The notes below the pieces were generated by a model that saw only the letters and a program-made list of their open reading frames with translations, ran no database searches and was not told the origin of the DNA. Positions 1 to 8,933 of a stretch of 64,000 nt of DNA are shown here, piece after piece. This stretch comes from an uncultured Chitinophaga sp. GTDB taxonomy: Bacteria; Bacteroidota; Bacteroidia; Chitinophagales; Chitinophagaceae. The first letter of the stretch is position 1; each line of letters begins with the position of its first letter. Position numbers and translations under genes: made by a program. The stretch spans positions 62,001 through 126,000 of the forward strand of contig NZ_CAMLHC010000014.1 of assembly GCF_946479755.1 (NCBI RefSeq), written 5' to 3'.

Positions 1-1
1 C

Positions 2-922
2 AAATTCACTAAGGGGCATATATTCAAAATAGAACCTGATGACACAGAAGATGACAATTTCAAGAACCTACATCTCTTATGGGAACCAGATAATGGAAGA
101 GAGGTATTTATAACGGAAACCTATTTCACCGATATTTTCGTTTTTCTAGAATTTGATAATTTTAAGGAGGAAATTTACAATGATGACAACCTAAGAATAC
201 GATACAACAAACAAATTCTGGAATGCTTAAACTTGTTTATAAAAAAATATAACAAAGTCACACGGAGTGGAAATCTAAGTCATCTTGAAAACTCCGAATC
301 CTCTAAAGAATCTTTTGTATTAAAACAAAATTACTTTGTAATTGATGATGATAATACCTTCGAGCATTATTTGCAAAGGGGTTTAGAACTGAACATGACA
401 GCAACTTCTTTATTTATTGAACCAGTTGGTCGATCTGGTATTATTCTAAACGATCATTCTTCGGTGAATAGCATGACCGAAGAGATGGAGAAAGAGTTGT
501 TACAGAATATTACACTGGAAGAAGAGTTTTTATCCCATGCACTTGAACAGTACACCATCAAACAAAACTATAAATATGCATTCTTAGAAGCATTCCTTGC
601 GATAGAATCGTCGGTAGAAAAGTTCTTAGAGGCCAAGAAAATTGAGGCCAACATTCCACAGAAAAATATTGATGACTTTAGAAGGGAAGTAGGAATAGGC
701 TATAAAATAAATATTGAACTTCCTATTGCCCTATTAGGAAATACTCCTTCCAATTTTAATATAATGCTAAACGATCTAAATACCATTAGACAAAAGAGAA
801 ATAAAATTGTGCATCAAGGAATTGGCATTACTGCCGCTGAGGCATATGAAGCAATAAATAAAATTTATGCTTTTGTAACCTTTTTAGAAACCAAGATAAA
901 GAAAGAACCCACAACGGTCTAA
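2..922 (+). CDS. HEPN-like hypothetical protein, 5' end cut by window edge
   Basis: The reading frame is open from the first complete codon, with no stop before 922, so this is the last 306 residues of a longer protein; the TTG at 233 is probably not the true start. The C-terminal 120 residues are predominantly helical and carry R-x4-H (R266, H271 of the visible part, in RNKIVHQG), the pattern of HEPN domains, which are often RNases or partners in defence and toxin systems. The N-terminal visible part is acidic and unrecognised. Base composition is much more AT-rich than the genes after 1.3 kb, which suggests foreign origin. HEPN membership is inferred from the motif and helix pattern only. 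Confidence 0.75.
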   Translation, partial: KFTKGHIFKIEPDDTEDDNFKNLHLLWEPDNGREVFITETYFTDIFVFLEFDNFKEEIYNDDNLRIRYNKQILECLNLFIKKYNKVTRSGNLSHLENSESSKESFVLKQNYFVIDDDNTFEHYLQRGLELNMTATSLFIEPVGRSGIILNDHSSVNSMTEEMEKELLQNITLEEEFLSHALEQYTIKQNYKYAFLEAFLAIESSVEKFLEAKKIEANIPQKNIDDFRREVGIGYKINIELPIALLGNTPSNFNIMLNDLNTIRQKRNKIVHQGIGITAAEAYEAINKIYAFVTFLETKIKKEPTTV

Positions 923-1163
923 GTCCTGTCAGCTTCTTTTTTTGATCACGATAGACCCCAACAACAAAGCTCACGACTACTGCGGCATTGTAGTCTTCTA
1001 GTCATTCTTTGCTATTCTAGTCTATGAACCAAAGATTTTGAGATTAAATCCTAGAGACAATTCAAAATAGATATTTCGTATCTTAGTAAAAGCTGATTAA
1101 CCTGTATAAAGTACGGGAAAGAAATCGGGGTTATACAAAAGGAACTCAACTAAACGCTCAACT

Positions 1164-1196
1164 AAAAAACAAAACCCCGCGACTAGCGCGAGGTTT
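1164..1196 (-). terminator. Rho-independent terminator of tRNA-Lys
   Basis: Read on the minus strand, a GC-rich stem (arms AAACCTCGCG and CGCGGGGTTT, with one mismatch, loop of 5) is followed by TTTTGTTTTTT. It lies 13 bases beyond the tRNA 3' end. The remaining bases between the HEPN-like gene and this hairpin hold no gene I can support. Confidence 0.8.
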
Positions 1197-1208
1197 GTAA
1201 GTTGCTTG

Positions 1209-1281
1209 TGATCCCGCTGGGACTCGAACCCAGGGCCCATACATTAAAAGTGTATTGCTCTACCAACTGAGCTACGGAATC
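1209..1281 (-). tRNA. tRNA-Lys (anticodon TTT)
   Basis: A full cloverleaf can be drawn on the minus strand: acceptor arms GATTCCG and CGGGATC with one G-T pair, D arm GCTC/GAGC, anticodon stem ATACA/TGTAT around loop CTTTTAA (anticodon TTT, lysine), and T arm CTGGG-TTCGAGT-CCCAG. The discriminator base is A and CCA is not encoded. It is preceded by a -7 box and followed by a terminator, so it is its own transcription unit, although the seven-gene operon upstream runs in the same direction and ends 77 bases before it. Its 3' end faces the AT-rich flank, as expected if an element had integrated at the tRNA 3' end. Confidence 0.95.
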
Positions 1282-1301
1282 ATTTTCCCCTGAAGGGAGC
1301 G

Positions 1302-1309
1302 CGAAGGTA
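1302..1309 (-). promoter_or_regulatory. -7 box of the tRNA-Lys promoter
   Basis: The minus strand reads TACCTTCG, a close match to the Bacteroidota -7 consensus TAnnTTTG, 20 bases before the mature tRNA 5' end. Confidence 0.55.
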
Positions 1310-1358
1310 GTAAAAACATTTTCATCTCCAAAAAATATTCAGAAAAAATTTTTATTTC

Positions 1359-2768
1359 CTATAAATCTTTCAGCACCTGCACCGCCGCATGATACCCGCA
1401 CATGCCATGTACACCGCCACCCGGCGGCGTGGAGGCGGAACAGAGGTAGATGCCTTTGGCGCTGGTACGATAAGGCGATGCACTCAGTACCGGTCGGGTG
1501 AACAGCTGGCCGATATCAATAGCGCCTCCGTTGATATCTCCACCGATGTAGTTGGCGTTGTATGCCTGCATGTCCGCTGCGTTCATGACATGCCGGCCGA
1601 TGATGCGCTTTTTAAAACCCGGTGCAAAACGCTCTACCTGGTCCTCGATGATGGCAGTCATATCTGTGGTGTTACCATTGGGAACATGACAGTATCCCCA
1701 TGCGGTATGCTGCCCTTGCGGTGCACGCGTTTGATCGAACAGGCTCTGTTGGGCGAAAAGCACAAAGGGCTTTGGTGAGATCTCATTTTTCCAGTTGGTG
1801 CGTTCCGCCTGTGCAATTTCCGCAAAAGTATTCCCCAAATGAACAGTACCGGCTTGCCGGCATTCCGCATTGGTAAAAGGTACAGGCCCGTCGAGCGCCC
1901 AGTCAACTTTAAAAACGCCGGGGCCATAACGGTAACGACCTAACGCTTTTGCGTAACGGGTGCTTAACCGGTGCCCCGCCATGGAGAGAAGCTGCCGGGG
2001 CGAAACATCCAGCATCAACACTTTCGCCGGCGGCAGCTGGTCAACGTTATCTACCGTGACGCCTGTTTCGATCTTCCCGCCGAGCGACAGGAAGTACGCC
2101 GCCATGGCATCTGCTATGCCTTGTGAACCACCTTTTACCAACGGCCATCCGGCCACATGGCCTGCGGCGCTTAGTATCATGCCGATAGCTGCGCTGGAAA
2201 GATAGTGAAACGGCAACATGGAATGCGCAGCCATACCGGCCCACAACCCTTTGGCAGCGTTTGTACGGAAACGTTTGGCCACAGCCTCGGCAGACCGCAG
2301 GGCAGTCAGCCCGAAACGCGCCATCAGCCAGGGATGCCTCGGGAAATGAAACGGCGCCAGGATATCCCCGCTCAGTTCATTCCAATGCTCCACCACCGGC
2401 CCCACCAGGTCAGCGTAAGCAGCAGCATCAGCCCCCAGGGCAGCGGCGGTGTCCGCAACACTGCCCCGCAGTACGGCAGCACTGCCGTCATCAAACGGAT
2501 GCGCGGCCGCTATGTGCGGATATATCAGCTCAAGGCCATAGTCCTGCAAGGACAGCTCCCTGAAGAACGGCGACATGATCAGCATGGGATGTATAGCGGA
2601 ACAGACATCATGACGAAAACCAGGCAACGTCAGCGCTTTGGTACGCATGCCTCCGCCCACAGTATCCCGGGCCTCCAGCACCAGCACCTGTAACCCCTGC
2701 TGCTGCAGGGTAATAGCGGCCGCCAGTCCGTTAGGCCCCGCTCCTACGACTATTGCATCATAACTCAT
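1359..2768 (-). CDS. FAD-dependent oxidoreductase, phytoene-desaturase-like
   Basis: The 469-residue protein starts with a Rossmann dinucleotide-binding motif (GAGPNG, residues 9-14) and an acidic end to the second strand (VLEARDTVGGG), and ends with the FAD-binding signature GIYLCSASTPPGGGVHGMCGY characteristic of COG1233, a family of carotenoid desaturases and many uncharacterised amine or retinol oxidases. There is no signal peptide, so it should be cytoplasmic. Its start codon overlaps the stop of the molybdoenzyme gene by four bases, so the two are translationally coupled, and it is the last gene of the operon. No carotenoid gene is nearby, so a role in carotenoid synthesis is unlikely; the substrate is unknown. 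Confidence 0.85.
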   Translation of the reverse strand: MSYDAIVVGAGPNGLAAAITLQQQGLQVLVLEARDTVGGGMRTKALTLPGFRHDVCSAIHPMLIMSPFFRELSLQDYGLELIYPHIAAAHPFDDGSAAVLRGSVADTAAALGADAAAYADLVGPVVEHWNELSGDILAPFHFPRHPWLMARFGLTALRSAEAVAKRFRTNAAKGLWAGMAAHSMLPFHYLSSAAIGMILSAAGHVAGWPLVKGGSQGIADAMAAYFLSLGGKIETGVTVDNVDQLPPAKVLMLDVSPRQLLSMAGHRLSTRYAKALGRYRYGPGVFKVDWALDGPVPFTNAECRQAGTVHLGNTFAEIAQAERTNWKNEISPKPFVLFAQQSLFDQTRAPQGQHTAWGYCHVPNGNTTDMTAIIEDQVERFAPGFKKRIIGRHVMNAADMQAYNANYIGGDINGGAIDIGQLFTRPVLSASPYRTSAKGIYLCSASTPPGGGVHGMCGYHAAVQVLKDL

Positions 2769-3976
2769 CTGAATTTCTCCGGTTTAAATAAAACAGTACC
2801 ATCTCTTTGTATGATCCATGCGGTAACAGGGTTCAGATGATACCCTCCCATATCCGTGCCACGGGCATTTGTCAGTTGCTGCAGCGTGGGTTGAATATAT
2901 CCGGTGTCATCCACTACCCTGCTCATGATCTCGGTGTTCTGGCCGTCCCAGCGCCAGAGATAACGAAAATAAGTATGCGCCTTGTCCAGCACCGGCTCCT
3001 GCAAAACGGCCATGTTCCAGTGCCGCCCGGCATCGGTACTCACCTCCACCCGGCTCACCTTTCCCCGCCCGCTCCAGGCAATACCCCGGATCTCTATCCA
3101 ACCGCGCATGATCTGCTGCGGGTAACTGGGATAGGTAATAATAGAACGGGCATCCATATCGAAACTGAACTGCCGGATCTTCCCGCCCCTGATCGTCTCC
3201 GTGTATTTGGATGTCTCCTCCCGCGTCATAAAAGGCTGATCGGAAAGCTCAATACGCCTGATCCATTTTACATTCGTATTGCCCTCCCATCCCGGCAGGA
3301 ACAGCCGCGCAGGATAACCCTGCTGCGGCCGGATCGCCTCCCCGTTTTGCGCGTACGCGATCATGGCATCCTGCCAGCCTTTGCTGACGGGGATACTACG
3401 CGTCATCACGGCCGCGTCGGAGCCTTCCACCAGAAACCACGTAGCCTTAGGACTCACCCCTACTTCTCGGAACAAAGTACTGAGCATTACGCCGGTCCAC
3501 TCGCTCTGGCTCGTCAATCCGCATATCTCCTGCGGCGTCATGGTCTCTTTTCCTGTCCTGAAGTTACCGGAACATTCGATAAAAGCGATACGCGACAACG
3601 CCGGAAACCGCTTCAGGTCCCTTAAGGTGAAGACAGTAGGCCTTTCCACCATACCGTGGACCAGCAACTCGTACTTATCAGGATCTATATTGGGAACCCC
3701 ATTGTGGCTCCTTTCAAAGTGCAGGTCCGACGGTGTAATGATGCCGTAAAAATCCTGCAGCGGCGACCGGGCAGAGATGTCTGAAGCTTTTTTCTCCGGC
3801 CGCTCAAAAGGCGAACGGCTCCCCAGTTTGCCCACCGGCACGCCAGGCGTTTTTGTCGGGTCCGCCGGGGCCACCGATGGTGACTGCTGCGCAGACACAC
3901 CGGGCATCAACGCTCCCAGCGCCGACACTGCCGCTGCCCGTAGTAATGTCCTTCGCCCGATCTTGTCCTTCTTCAT
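2765..3976 (-). CDS. Tat-exported sulfite oxidase/SoxC-type molybdopterin enzyme
   Basis: The 403-residue protein begins with a twin-arginine signal (GRRTLLRAAAVSALGAL, cut near AQQ at residue 30), so it should fold in the cytoplasm with its molybdenum cofactor and be exported to the periplasm. The oxidoreductase molybdopterin domain spans about residues 70-270, with the molybdenum-ligand cysteine C135 in FIECSGN, and a Mo-co dimerisation domain follows (about 280-400). The ECSGN form is that of sulfite dehydrogenases and SoxC. Together with the cytochrome c gene 11 bases upstream it looks like a two-subunit periplasmic dehydrogenase (molybdoenzyme + electron acceptor). No soxXYZAB genes are in view, so the substrate could be sulfite or another sulfur compound. 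Confidence 0.85.
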   Translation of the reverse strand: MKKDKIGRRTLLRAAAVSALGALMPGVSAQQSPSVAPADPTKTPGVPVGKLGSRSPFERPEKKASDISARSPLQDFYGIITPSDLHFERSHNGVPNIDPDKYELLVHGMVERPTVFTLRDLKRFPALSRIAFIECSGNFRTGKETMTPQEICGLTSQSEWTGVMLSTLFREVGVSPKATWFLVEGSDAAVMTRSIPVSKGWQDAMIAYAQNGEAIRPQQGYPARLFLPGWEGNTNVKWIRRIELSDQPFMTREETSKYTETIRGGKIRQFSFDMDARSIITYPSYPQQIMRGWIEIRGIAWSGRGKVSRVEVSTDAGRHWNMAVLQEPVLDKAHTYFRYLWRWDGQNTEIMSRVVDDTGYIQPTLQQLTNARGTDMGGYHLNPVTAWIIQRDGTVLFKPEKFR

Positions 3977-3987
3977 ACATTGACTGT

Positions 3988-4524
3988 TTATCTTACTTCA
4001 TTACCACCGCGCCGGTCATCGTTTACATACAGCTTACGGGCCGGCATTTCAACGGACGGCAGCGTATAGGCGTTGATGATAGTATTACTATCGATGACCT
4101 TGTTGCTGCTCAGCAAAAACGCTGTCAGATGATACACCTCCTCGTTGCTCAGCGTGCCGGGCGCATTGAACGGCATCGCCCTGCGGATATAGTCGAACAA
4201 CGTGGTGGCATAGGGCCAGTAATTGCCGATAGCTTTTACATGGGCCGTATCTCCCATCGGCGCCACCAAACGGTAAGCCGCCACTTCTGTCCCTGTCGGA
4301 CCGTGACAGGGAGCACATTTGGCCAAAAAAATAGTGCGGCCGGCCGCTGTATGTCCCTCGCCGGGTGGAAGCCCCTTGCCGTCAGGAGCGATCGATATGT
4401 TCACCGAATCTGTTTCCCGCTGCGTGGCTGGCCTTCCGAAGCCGAACCGCTCCGGGGCCGCAGGCCTGGTATGACAAGCCACCGCGCTCACCCCTATCAT
4501 CATCACTGTTAATACACTCCTCAT
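3988..4524 (-). CDS. c-type cytochrome, SoxD/sulfite dehydrogenase subunit type
   Basis: The 178-residue protein has a short hydrophobic signal ending in a cysteine (C17, VSAVAC), consistent with a periplasmic lipoprotein. One haem is attached at CAPCH (C70, C73, H74). The distal methionine is probably M117 in YIRRAMPF, and the preceding NYWPYATTLFDYI is the usual wording of SoxD-like and sulfite-dehydrogenase cytochromes. It probably takes electrons from the molybdoenzyme encoded directly downstream and passes them toward the respiratory chain, perhaps through the DoxX-like membrane proteins encoded just upstream. The partner assignment is from gene order. Confidence 0.85.
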   Translation of the reverse strand: MRSVLTVMMIGVSAVACHTRPAAPERFGFGRPATQRETDSVNISIAPDGKGLPPGEGHTAAGRTIFLAKCAPCHGPTGTEVAAYRLVAPMGDTAHVKAIGNYWPYATTLFDYIRRAMPFNAPGTLSNEEVYHLTAFLLSSNKVIDSNTIINAYTLPSVEMPARKLYVNDDRRGGNEVR

Positions 4525-4529
4525 CTGTT

Positions 4530-6179
4530 CTAATATTTCCCCGCCTGCAAGGACGACGGTGTAAGCGCATAGCGCCTGTCTACCCGGTCCAGCACCACGT
4601 ATAACCTGTTCCTGTTTTCATCGGTACCGGTAAGGATAACGCGACTGCCGTCTGTCGTATGGTACTGCACTACAAAACGATGACGCTTTTCGTTTTTGGG
4701 CGCCGCTGCATAGTCCCGCTTCCGGCGGGCAGACAAAGCGATGGACGCTATCTTCCCATACTCGTCCCCGATATTTTTTCTGGCGGCAGCCGGTATCCAG
4801 TCTTCCTGCTGCCCCTCGCCTTTATCGTTGCGTGTAGCCGACGGCGTTTTATCGTTACCGAGGTTTACATCGGTTCCGCCGTCACCACCTACACCAGCGG
4901 TCCTGTTACGCCGGTCGGGGATGGCTTTGTATTTGTCTTCGAGGTATAACGTATGCTCCACTTCGTCGGCATAATAATGAAAAGCCCGCTGGCCGCCGGC
5001 CAGGCCGGTGATCTCAAAGGTACGGTTCACATCCCGCTGCGGATCACCGCCACCATTGGACAAGTCCAGCGGATGCGGCTTATTCACCCGGAAAGTAAAA
5101 GTAGACCAGTTCTCGAAAGTGGCTTCCTGCCATCGCACGGTGTCCAGCGGATTGTAGGGAATCACCTGGTCGTTGATACGAAACTCCGTCACGTTGTAGT
5201 TGCCGCGAAGCACCTTTACTCCCGCCACCGCCGGCTGCTTGTAAGGGTCATACAGGAAATTGATCAGCTGCAGATAAAACAGCACGCCCAGGAAAAGGAA
5301 GATGGTAAAAGACTTGAGACCTATGCGCAATGCATTGCCTGCTTTATTAAACACCGGGTAATAATTCACCGGCACCGTCAACCGCTCCCGCACCAGCAAC
5401 CGGTAGACGTTCGGCACATCCTGTATCAACAGGAAAGCCGCCAGCAACACAAAATAGCTGCTGTAGACATGCACACCGCCGTCATACGCAAAATTGACGT
5501 ACACAATATCTCCCAACGCGGCGGCCAGCAATATGGCCCCCAGTGTAGTAGTCTTGCGGAAGAACAATAACGTGCCTGCCGCCACTTCTACCACCCCCGC
5601 AAAAATCTGGTACCACGGTACAATACCGATCGACAACCAATAGATCTTCTGCGCCGTCAGGTCCCCAAAGTTCGTATTCAACACGCCCAGGGAAGGATAC
5701 GGCATCTGCACCGGCAACAGCTTGGTGAACCCGAAGCCGATGATACCGATACCGGCCCGGTAACGCACCACTACCCTTAGCCAGTAATACAGGTCGAAGT
5801 ATTCCGCCCGCTCCGTTTTACGCAGCTTCACAATCCACGTCCACAACAAACCGCCAGCGGTGGCTATCAACGCAGTGGTGATCCAGTTGGCGTACCCCAG
5901 CAGTGAAGTACCAAAAATTTTGTTGCCAAAAAAATTAATACCGGAACCAAACCGCGCAATATCATACAGGTCCCGGTAGTTGAGGTGGCGCCAGTCCAGC
6001 GCAATCAGCTGGGTATACCACTCCGGTGTATTCGGTATCGAAATAGCGATAAAAAAGATAAACGCTATGCGGAACAATATCTTCTCATAGCCTTTCCAGG
6101 CAGTCTTTACAGGCGACGGCACCGCTTTCGCCACGGGCGCTGTCTCCTGTAAAACAGTGGCTACTGTTTCCATGTTCAA
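4530..6179 (-). CDS. DoxX-like integral membrane protein with a large C-terminal domain
   Basis: The 549-residue protein has several membrane segments in its first 300 residues, including the DoxX-type stretch WLRVVVRYRAGIGIIGFGF near residue 135, and then a soluble domain of about 240 residues with no cysteines. The next gene upstream (6193-7545) encodes a paralogue with the same layout. This copy has an extra polar insert (about residues 425-495) rich in Gly, Asp, Lys and Arg in the soluble domain. DoxX/DoxD proteins include the membrane subunit of archaeal thiosulfate:quinone oxidoreductase, so a quinone-linked role beside a sulfite-dehydrogenase-like pair is reasonable but inferred. Confidence 0.75.
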   Translation of the reverse strand: MNMETVATVLQETAPVAKAVPSPVKTAWKGYEKILFRIAFIFFIAISIPNTPEWYTQLIALDWRHLNYRDLYDIARFGSGINFFGNKIFGTSLLGYANWITTALIATAGGLLWTWIVKLRKTERAEYFDLYYWLRVVVRYRAGIGIIGFGFTKLLPVQMPYPSLGVLNTNFGDLTAQKIYWLSIGIVPWYQIFAGVVEVAAGTLLFFRKTTTLGAILLAAALGDIVYVNFAYDGGVHVYSSYFVLLAAFLLIQDVPNVYRLLVRERLTVPVNYYPVFNKAGNALRIGLKSFTIFLFLGVLFYLQLINFLYDPYKQPAVAGVKVLRGNYNVTEFRINDQVIPYNPLDTVRWQEATFENWSTFTFRVNKPHPLDLSNGGGDPQRDVNRTFEITGLAGGQRAFHYYADEVEHTLYLEDKYKAIPDRRNRTAGVGGDGGTDVNLGNDKTPSATRNDKGEGQQEDWIPAAARKNIGDEYGKIASIALSARRKRDYAAAPKNEKRHRFVVQYHTTDGSRVILTGTDENRNRLYVVLDRVDRRYALTPSSLQAGKY

Positions 6180-6192
6180 TGATGTTAGAAGT

Positions 6193-7545
6193 TTATAATC
6201 TGAGTTTCCTTAAACGACCATCCCCTTTGGCGGCTTCTTCCAGCAGATATTTTTTGGGGAGCTTGTCCAACACCACATACACCGAGTCTCTGGCAGCGGT
6301 GATACCCGCCAGCACCACCCTGTCTGCCGCCGGCCTGCTGTACTGTAGCACAAACACATCATGCTGATAATGCGGGTTCCGGTTGCTGAGCAACAACTGC
6401 TGATGTACACTGTCTATAACATAACTGTAATAGTGCCTGCCATTAGTGCCCTCCGACTCATATCTTTTATCGGCATCTGCTTTCGGCACCAGGTGCGCAT
6501 TATTGCTATCCACCACTACCGGCTCGCCGGAACGGATACTCAGCGTGTTCCATTCCTCGAACACCACGTTCTGCCAGCGTTTAGGATGCGAAGGCGCATA
6601 AGCTACGGTATCACTGTTAAGCACATACGTACTGACATTGTACAATCCGGCGGCAGCAGGCAATCCCTTCGCCGTCGGATATTGATAAGGATCTTTCCGC
6701 GCACCTATGCCGGTTTTGATACCATAGATCAACACAAAAAAAAGCACAAAGGCGGACTTCAGTACCACCCGCACCACTTTCCAGCGACCGGCAAATGCGG
6801 GCCGAAAGACATTCGGCGCCGTGGGCAACTGCAAAATCAACAACTGCACCACCCGCAGCAGATCGAAGCTGAAAACGAACAGCGCCAGCGTAATCAGGTA
6901 AAGGCTGTACACCGTATCACCTCCTTCATAAGCCAGGTTAGACATAAAAATGTTCCCGCAAAATACCAGGAAGATAAAAGCGGCGATGGAAGCCGTTTTC
7001 CTGTTCAGCAACAATAGCCCGATCACGATCTCCACCAACCCAAGGAATAACTCATACGAGGGTACGATACCCAGACTAAGCGAAAACAGTTTCCATCGGT
7101 TAAAGGCGCCATAAGGTGTATTCAGGCTGCTCAGCGAAGGATACGGGGCCTGCATGGGAAAGAATTTAATAAAACCGTAGGCCAGGATGGCCAGCGCCAG
7201 CCGGTACCGCACCAGTACCCGCAACCAGTAGTACAGTTGATGGTAATTGTCTGTGCGGCCAGCATCGCGATAAGTCCATAACAGTCCGACCACTACCGCT
7301 ATCCCGAAGAGAATTCCCCAGTCGGAGAATCCGGCCGGACCAGCGGTAAAGCGGGTGGTGTAGCGGGCCAGGTTGAAAATGTCCTGGTAAGCCAACCCGC
7401 TCCAGTCAACGGTGCCCAGGTAACTGTAAAACTTCCAGTCCAGCGGTAGCACCTGCAACAGCAGGTAAACGAACAGTATCCGGAAGGCTATTTTCTCCGG
7501 CGCTTTCCAGCGGCTTTCACCGCCTGTTGGTGAAGTAATACGCAT
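6193..7545 (-). CDS. DoxX-like integral membrane protein, paralogue of the next gene
   Basis: The 450-residue protein shares its whole layout with the downstream 549-residue protein: an early hydrophobic segment, the motif WLRVLVRYRLALAILAYGFIKFFPMQAPYPSL (shown in shorter form as RYRLALAILAYGF), further membrane helices to about residue 300, and a C-terminal soluble domain with a matching NVSTY...W..V.FEEW pattern. It lacks the polar insert of its sister. It sits between susD (21 bases upstream) and the sister gene (13 bases downstream). A heterodimer of the two would be a natural guess. No cofactor-binding motif is apparent in either. Confidence 0.75.
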   Translation of the reverse strand: MRITSPTGGESRWKAPEKIAFRILFVYLLLQVLPLDWKFYSYLGTVDWSGLAYQDIFNLARYTTRFTAGPAGFSDWGILFGIAVVVGLLWTYRDAGRTDNYHQLYYWLRVLVRYRLALAILAYGFIKFFPMQAPYPSLSSLNTPYGAFNRWKLFSLSLGIVPSYELFLGLVEIVIGLLLLNRKTASIAAFIFLVFCGNIFMSNLAYEGGDTVYSLYLITLALFVFSFDLLRVVQLLILQLPTAPNVFRPAFAGRWKVVRVVLKSAFVLFFVLIYGIKTGIGARKDPYQYPTAKGLPAAAGLYNVSTYVLNSDTVAYAPSHPKRWQNVVFEEWNTLSIRSGEPVVVDSNNAHLVPKADADKRYESEGTNGRHYYSYVIDSVHQQLLLSNRNPHYQHDVFVLQYSRPAADRVVLAGITAARDSVYVVLDKLPKKYLLEEAAKGDGRLRKLRL

Positions 7546-7566
7546 AACAGTAATTATTTTGGATGA

Positions 7567-8922
7567 TCAATAACCGGGATTCTGCGTGAGCCTGCCTTTA
7601 GACAACAGGACTTCCTGCGCCGGAATGGGAAACAGGTACTTTTTAGTGTCTGTCACCCCCAGCACGGCAGCAGCGCGGTTGGTCCTCACCAGGTCAAACC
7701 AGCGATGCGGCTCAAAGGCAAACTCGAACCTTCTTTCGTTTTCTATCGCCAGCAGCACTTCCGCTTTTGTGGTACCTGTATAATCCGCAAGTCCTGCCCT
7801 GCTGCGTACGGCATTGAGCGGTATCAGCGCTTCAGTGGTTTTGCCCTGTTGTGCCAGCGCCTCTGCATAGATCAGGTACAACTCCGCGATGCGGATAATA
7901 TAGGCCGGATCTGTGGCAGGGCTGCGATAGTAAAGATTACCATACCAAAGACCGGCAGACGTTCTGGCTACCAGCGCCTTGCGGTTGCCGCCAATGGCAG
8001 CGTCATTCACCAGCGTGATAAAAGCATCGGCAGGCGCCCATTGACGGGTACCGCCATTGGCCGGAGGCTGCCAGCTGTTACGGTGGCTGTTGGTGTAAGT
8101 AGCGCTATAGGACAGCTCAAAGACGCTTTCCCTGGTAGCGACCGTACTGGCCGGGGAAAAGAAAGCGGCATAGGGCTGTACCAGCTGATAGTTCTTTTGG
8201 TCGGCCAGCACTTTGGCAGCATAACCGGCCGCTTCGCTCCATTGACCACGGTACAGATAATAGCGCGCTTTCAGCGCCCACACCGTCTCCTGGTTGATCC
8301 TGACGGGATTGGCGGACGCCGGTGCTTTCAGCAGCGGCTCGGCCGCATTCAGGTCTGCCAACGCCTGCGCATATACGGCGTCCTGGTTGCGCTGCTCTAC
8401 GTTGTCTTTATCGGCCGTTGTCAGCGTAGGCGTCAACGTGATCTGCACATTCCCCCATGTTCTCGCCAGATCGAAATAGCCCAGTGCACGGATGGCCAGC
8501 GCCTCTCCCACGATCTGGTTTTTATCATCGGCGGAGAAGGTGGCATCGTTTACGCCCGGCACTTTGGTAATGACGTGGTTGGCACTGTTGATGGTGGCAT
8601 AGATGGCCGACCACACCGTGGCCAGGTTGCCGTTGTCCGCCTGGATATTATGCGTAATAAACTGTTGTATGACCGATTGGGAACCGGTCCACTGCACATT
8701 ATCCCCGGGCAGGTAACCGAATGTCTGGAACAGGCTGCCGTAGTAACCGTCGGCGGACAGCTTACGGTAAGTGCCCCGCAACGCAGTTTGCGCAGAGGTT
8801 TTGTCAGTGATGGTCTGGTCGTCGGAGACGAAGTCTTTGGGTTTTACATCGAGGAACTTTCCGCAGGAGACGGCCAGCACTGCCCACAAGAGGACTAAAT
8901 GATATCGGAGTAGTTGTTTCAT
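7567..8922 (-). CDS. SusD/RagB-family outer-membrane lipoprotein
   Basis: The 451-residue protein starts with a lipoprotein signal (LLWAVLAVSCG, lipidated Cys at residue 20), followed by a TPR-like SusD fold: FLDVKPKDF near the N-terminus, the ALAIRALGYFDLARTWG helix pair near 140-160, and a C-terminal RSRAGL...ENERRFEFAFEPHRWFDLVRT block that is diagnostic for the family. SusD proteins form the surface lid of a SusC transporter and capture substrate outside the cell. It is 11 bases from susC. Nothing in the sequence gives the ligand, and the operon has no glycoside hydrolase, so a glycan ligand should not be assumed. Confidence 0.93.
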   Translation of the reverse strand: MKQLLRYHLVLLWAVLAVSCGKFLDVKPKDFVSDDQTITDKTSAQTALRGTYRKLSADGYYGSLFQTFGYLPGDNVQWTGSQSVIQQFITHNIQADNGNLATVWSAIYATINSANHVITKVPGVNDATFSADDKNQIVGEALAIRALGYFDLARTWGNVQITLTPTLTTADKDNVEQRNQDAVYAQALADLNAAEPLLKAPASANPVRINQETVWALKARYYLYRGQWSEAAGYAAKVLADQKNYQLVQPYAAFFSPASTVATRESVFELSYSATYTNSHRNSWQPPANGGTRQWAPADAFITLVNDAAIGGNRKALVARTSAGLWYGNLYYRSPATDPAYIIRIAELYLIYAEALAQQGKTTEALIPLNAVRSRAGLADYTGTTKAEVLLAIENERRFEFAFEPHRWFDLVRTNRAAAVLGVTDTKKYLFPIPAQEVLLSKGRLTQNPGY

Positions 8923-8933
8923 TAGTCAGGATT

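Noticed and set aside
1359..2768. Carotenoid biosynthesis gene (phytoene desaturase)
   Set aside because: The family includes many non-carotenoid oxidases, and no crtB, crtY or crtZ partner is nearby.
2765..4524. Full Sox thiosulfate-oxidation pathway
   Set aside because: Only the SoxC-like and SoxD-like genes are present. SoxXA, SoxYZ and SoxB are absent from the window, so thiosulfate oxidation is not claimed.
7705..8898. Plus-strand reading frame of 397 codons over susD
   Set aside because: Antisense of a clear SusD protein, without family features, promoter or terminator.
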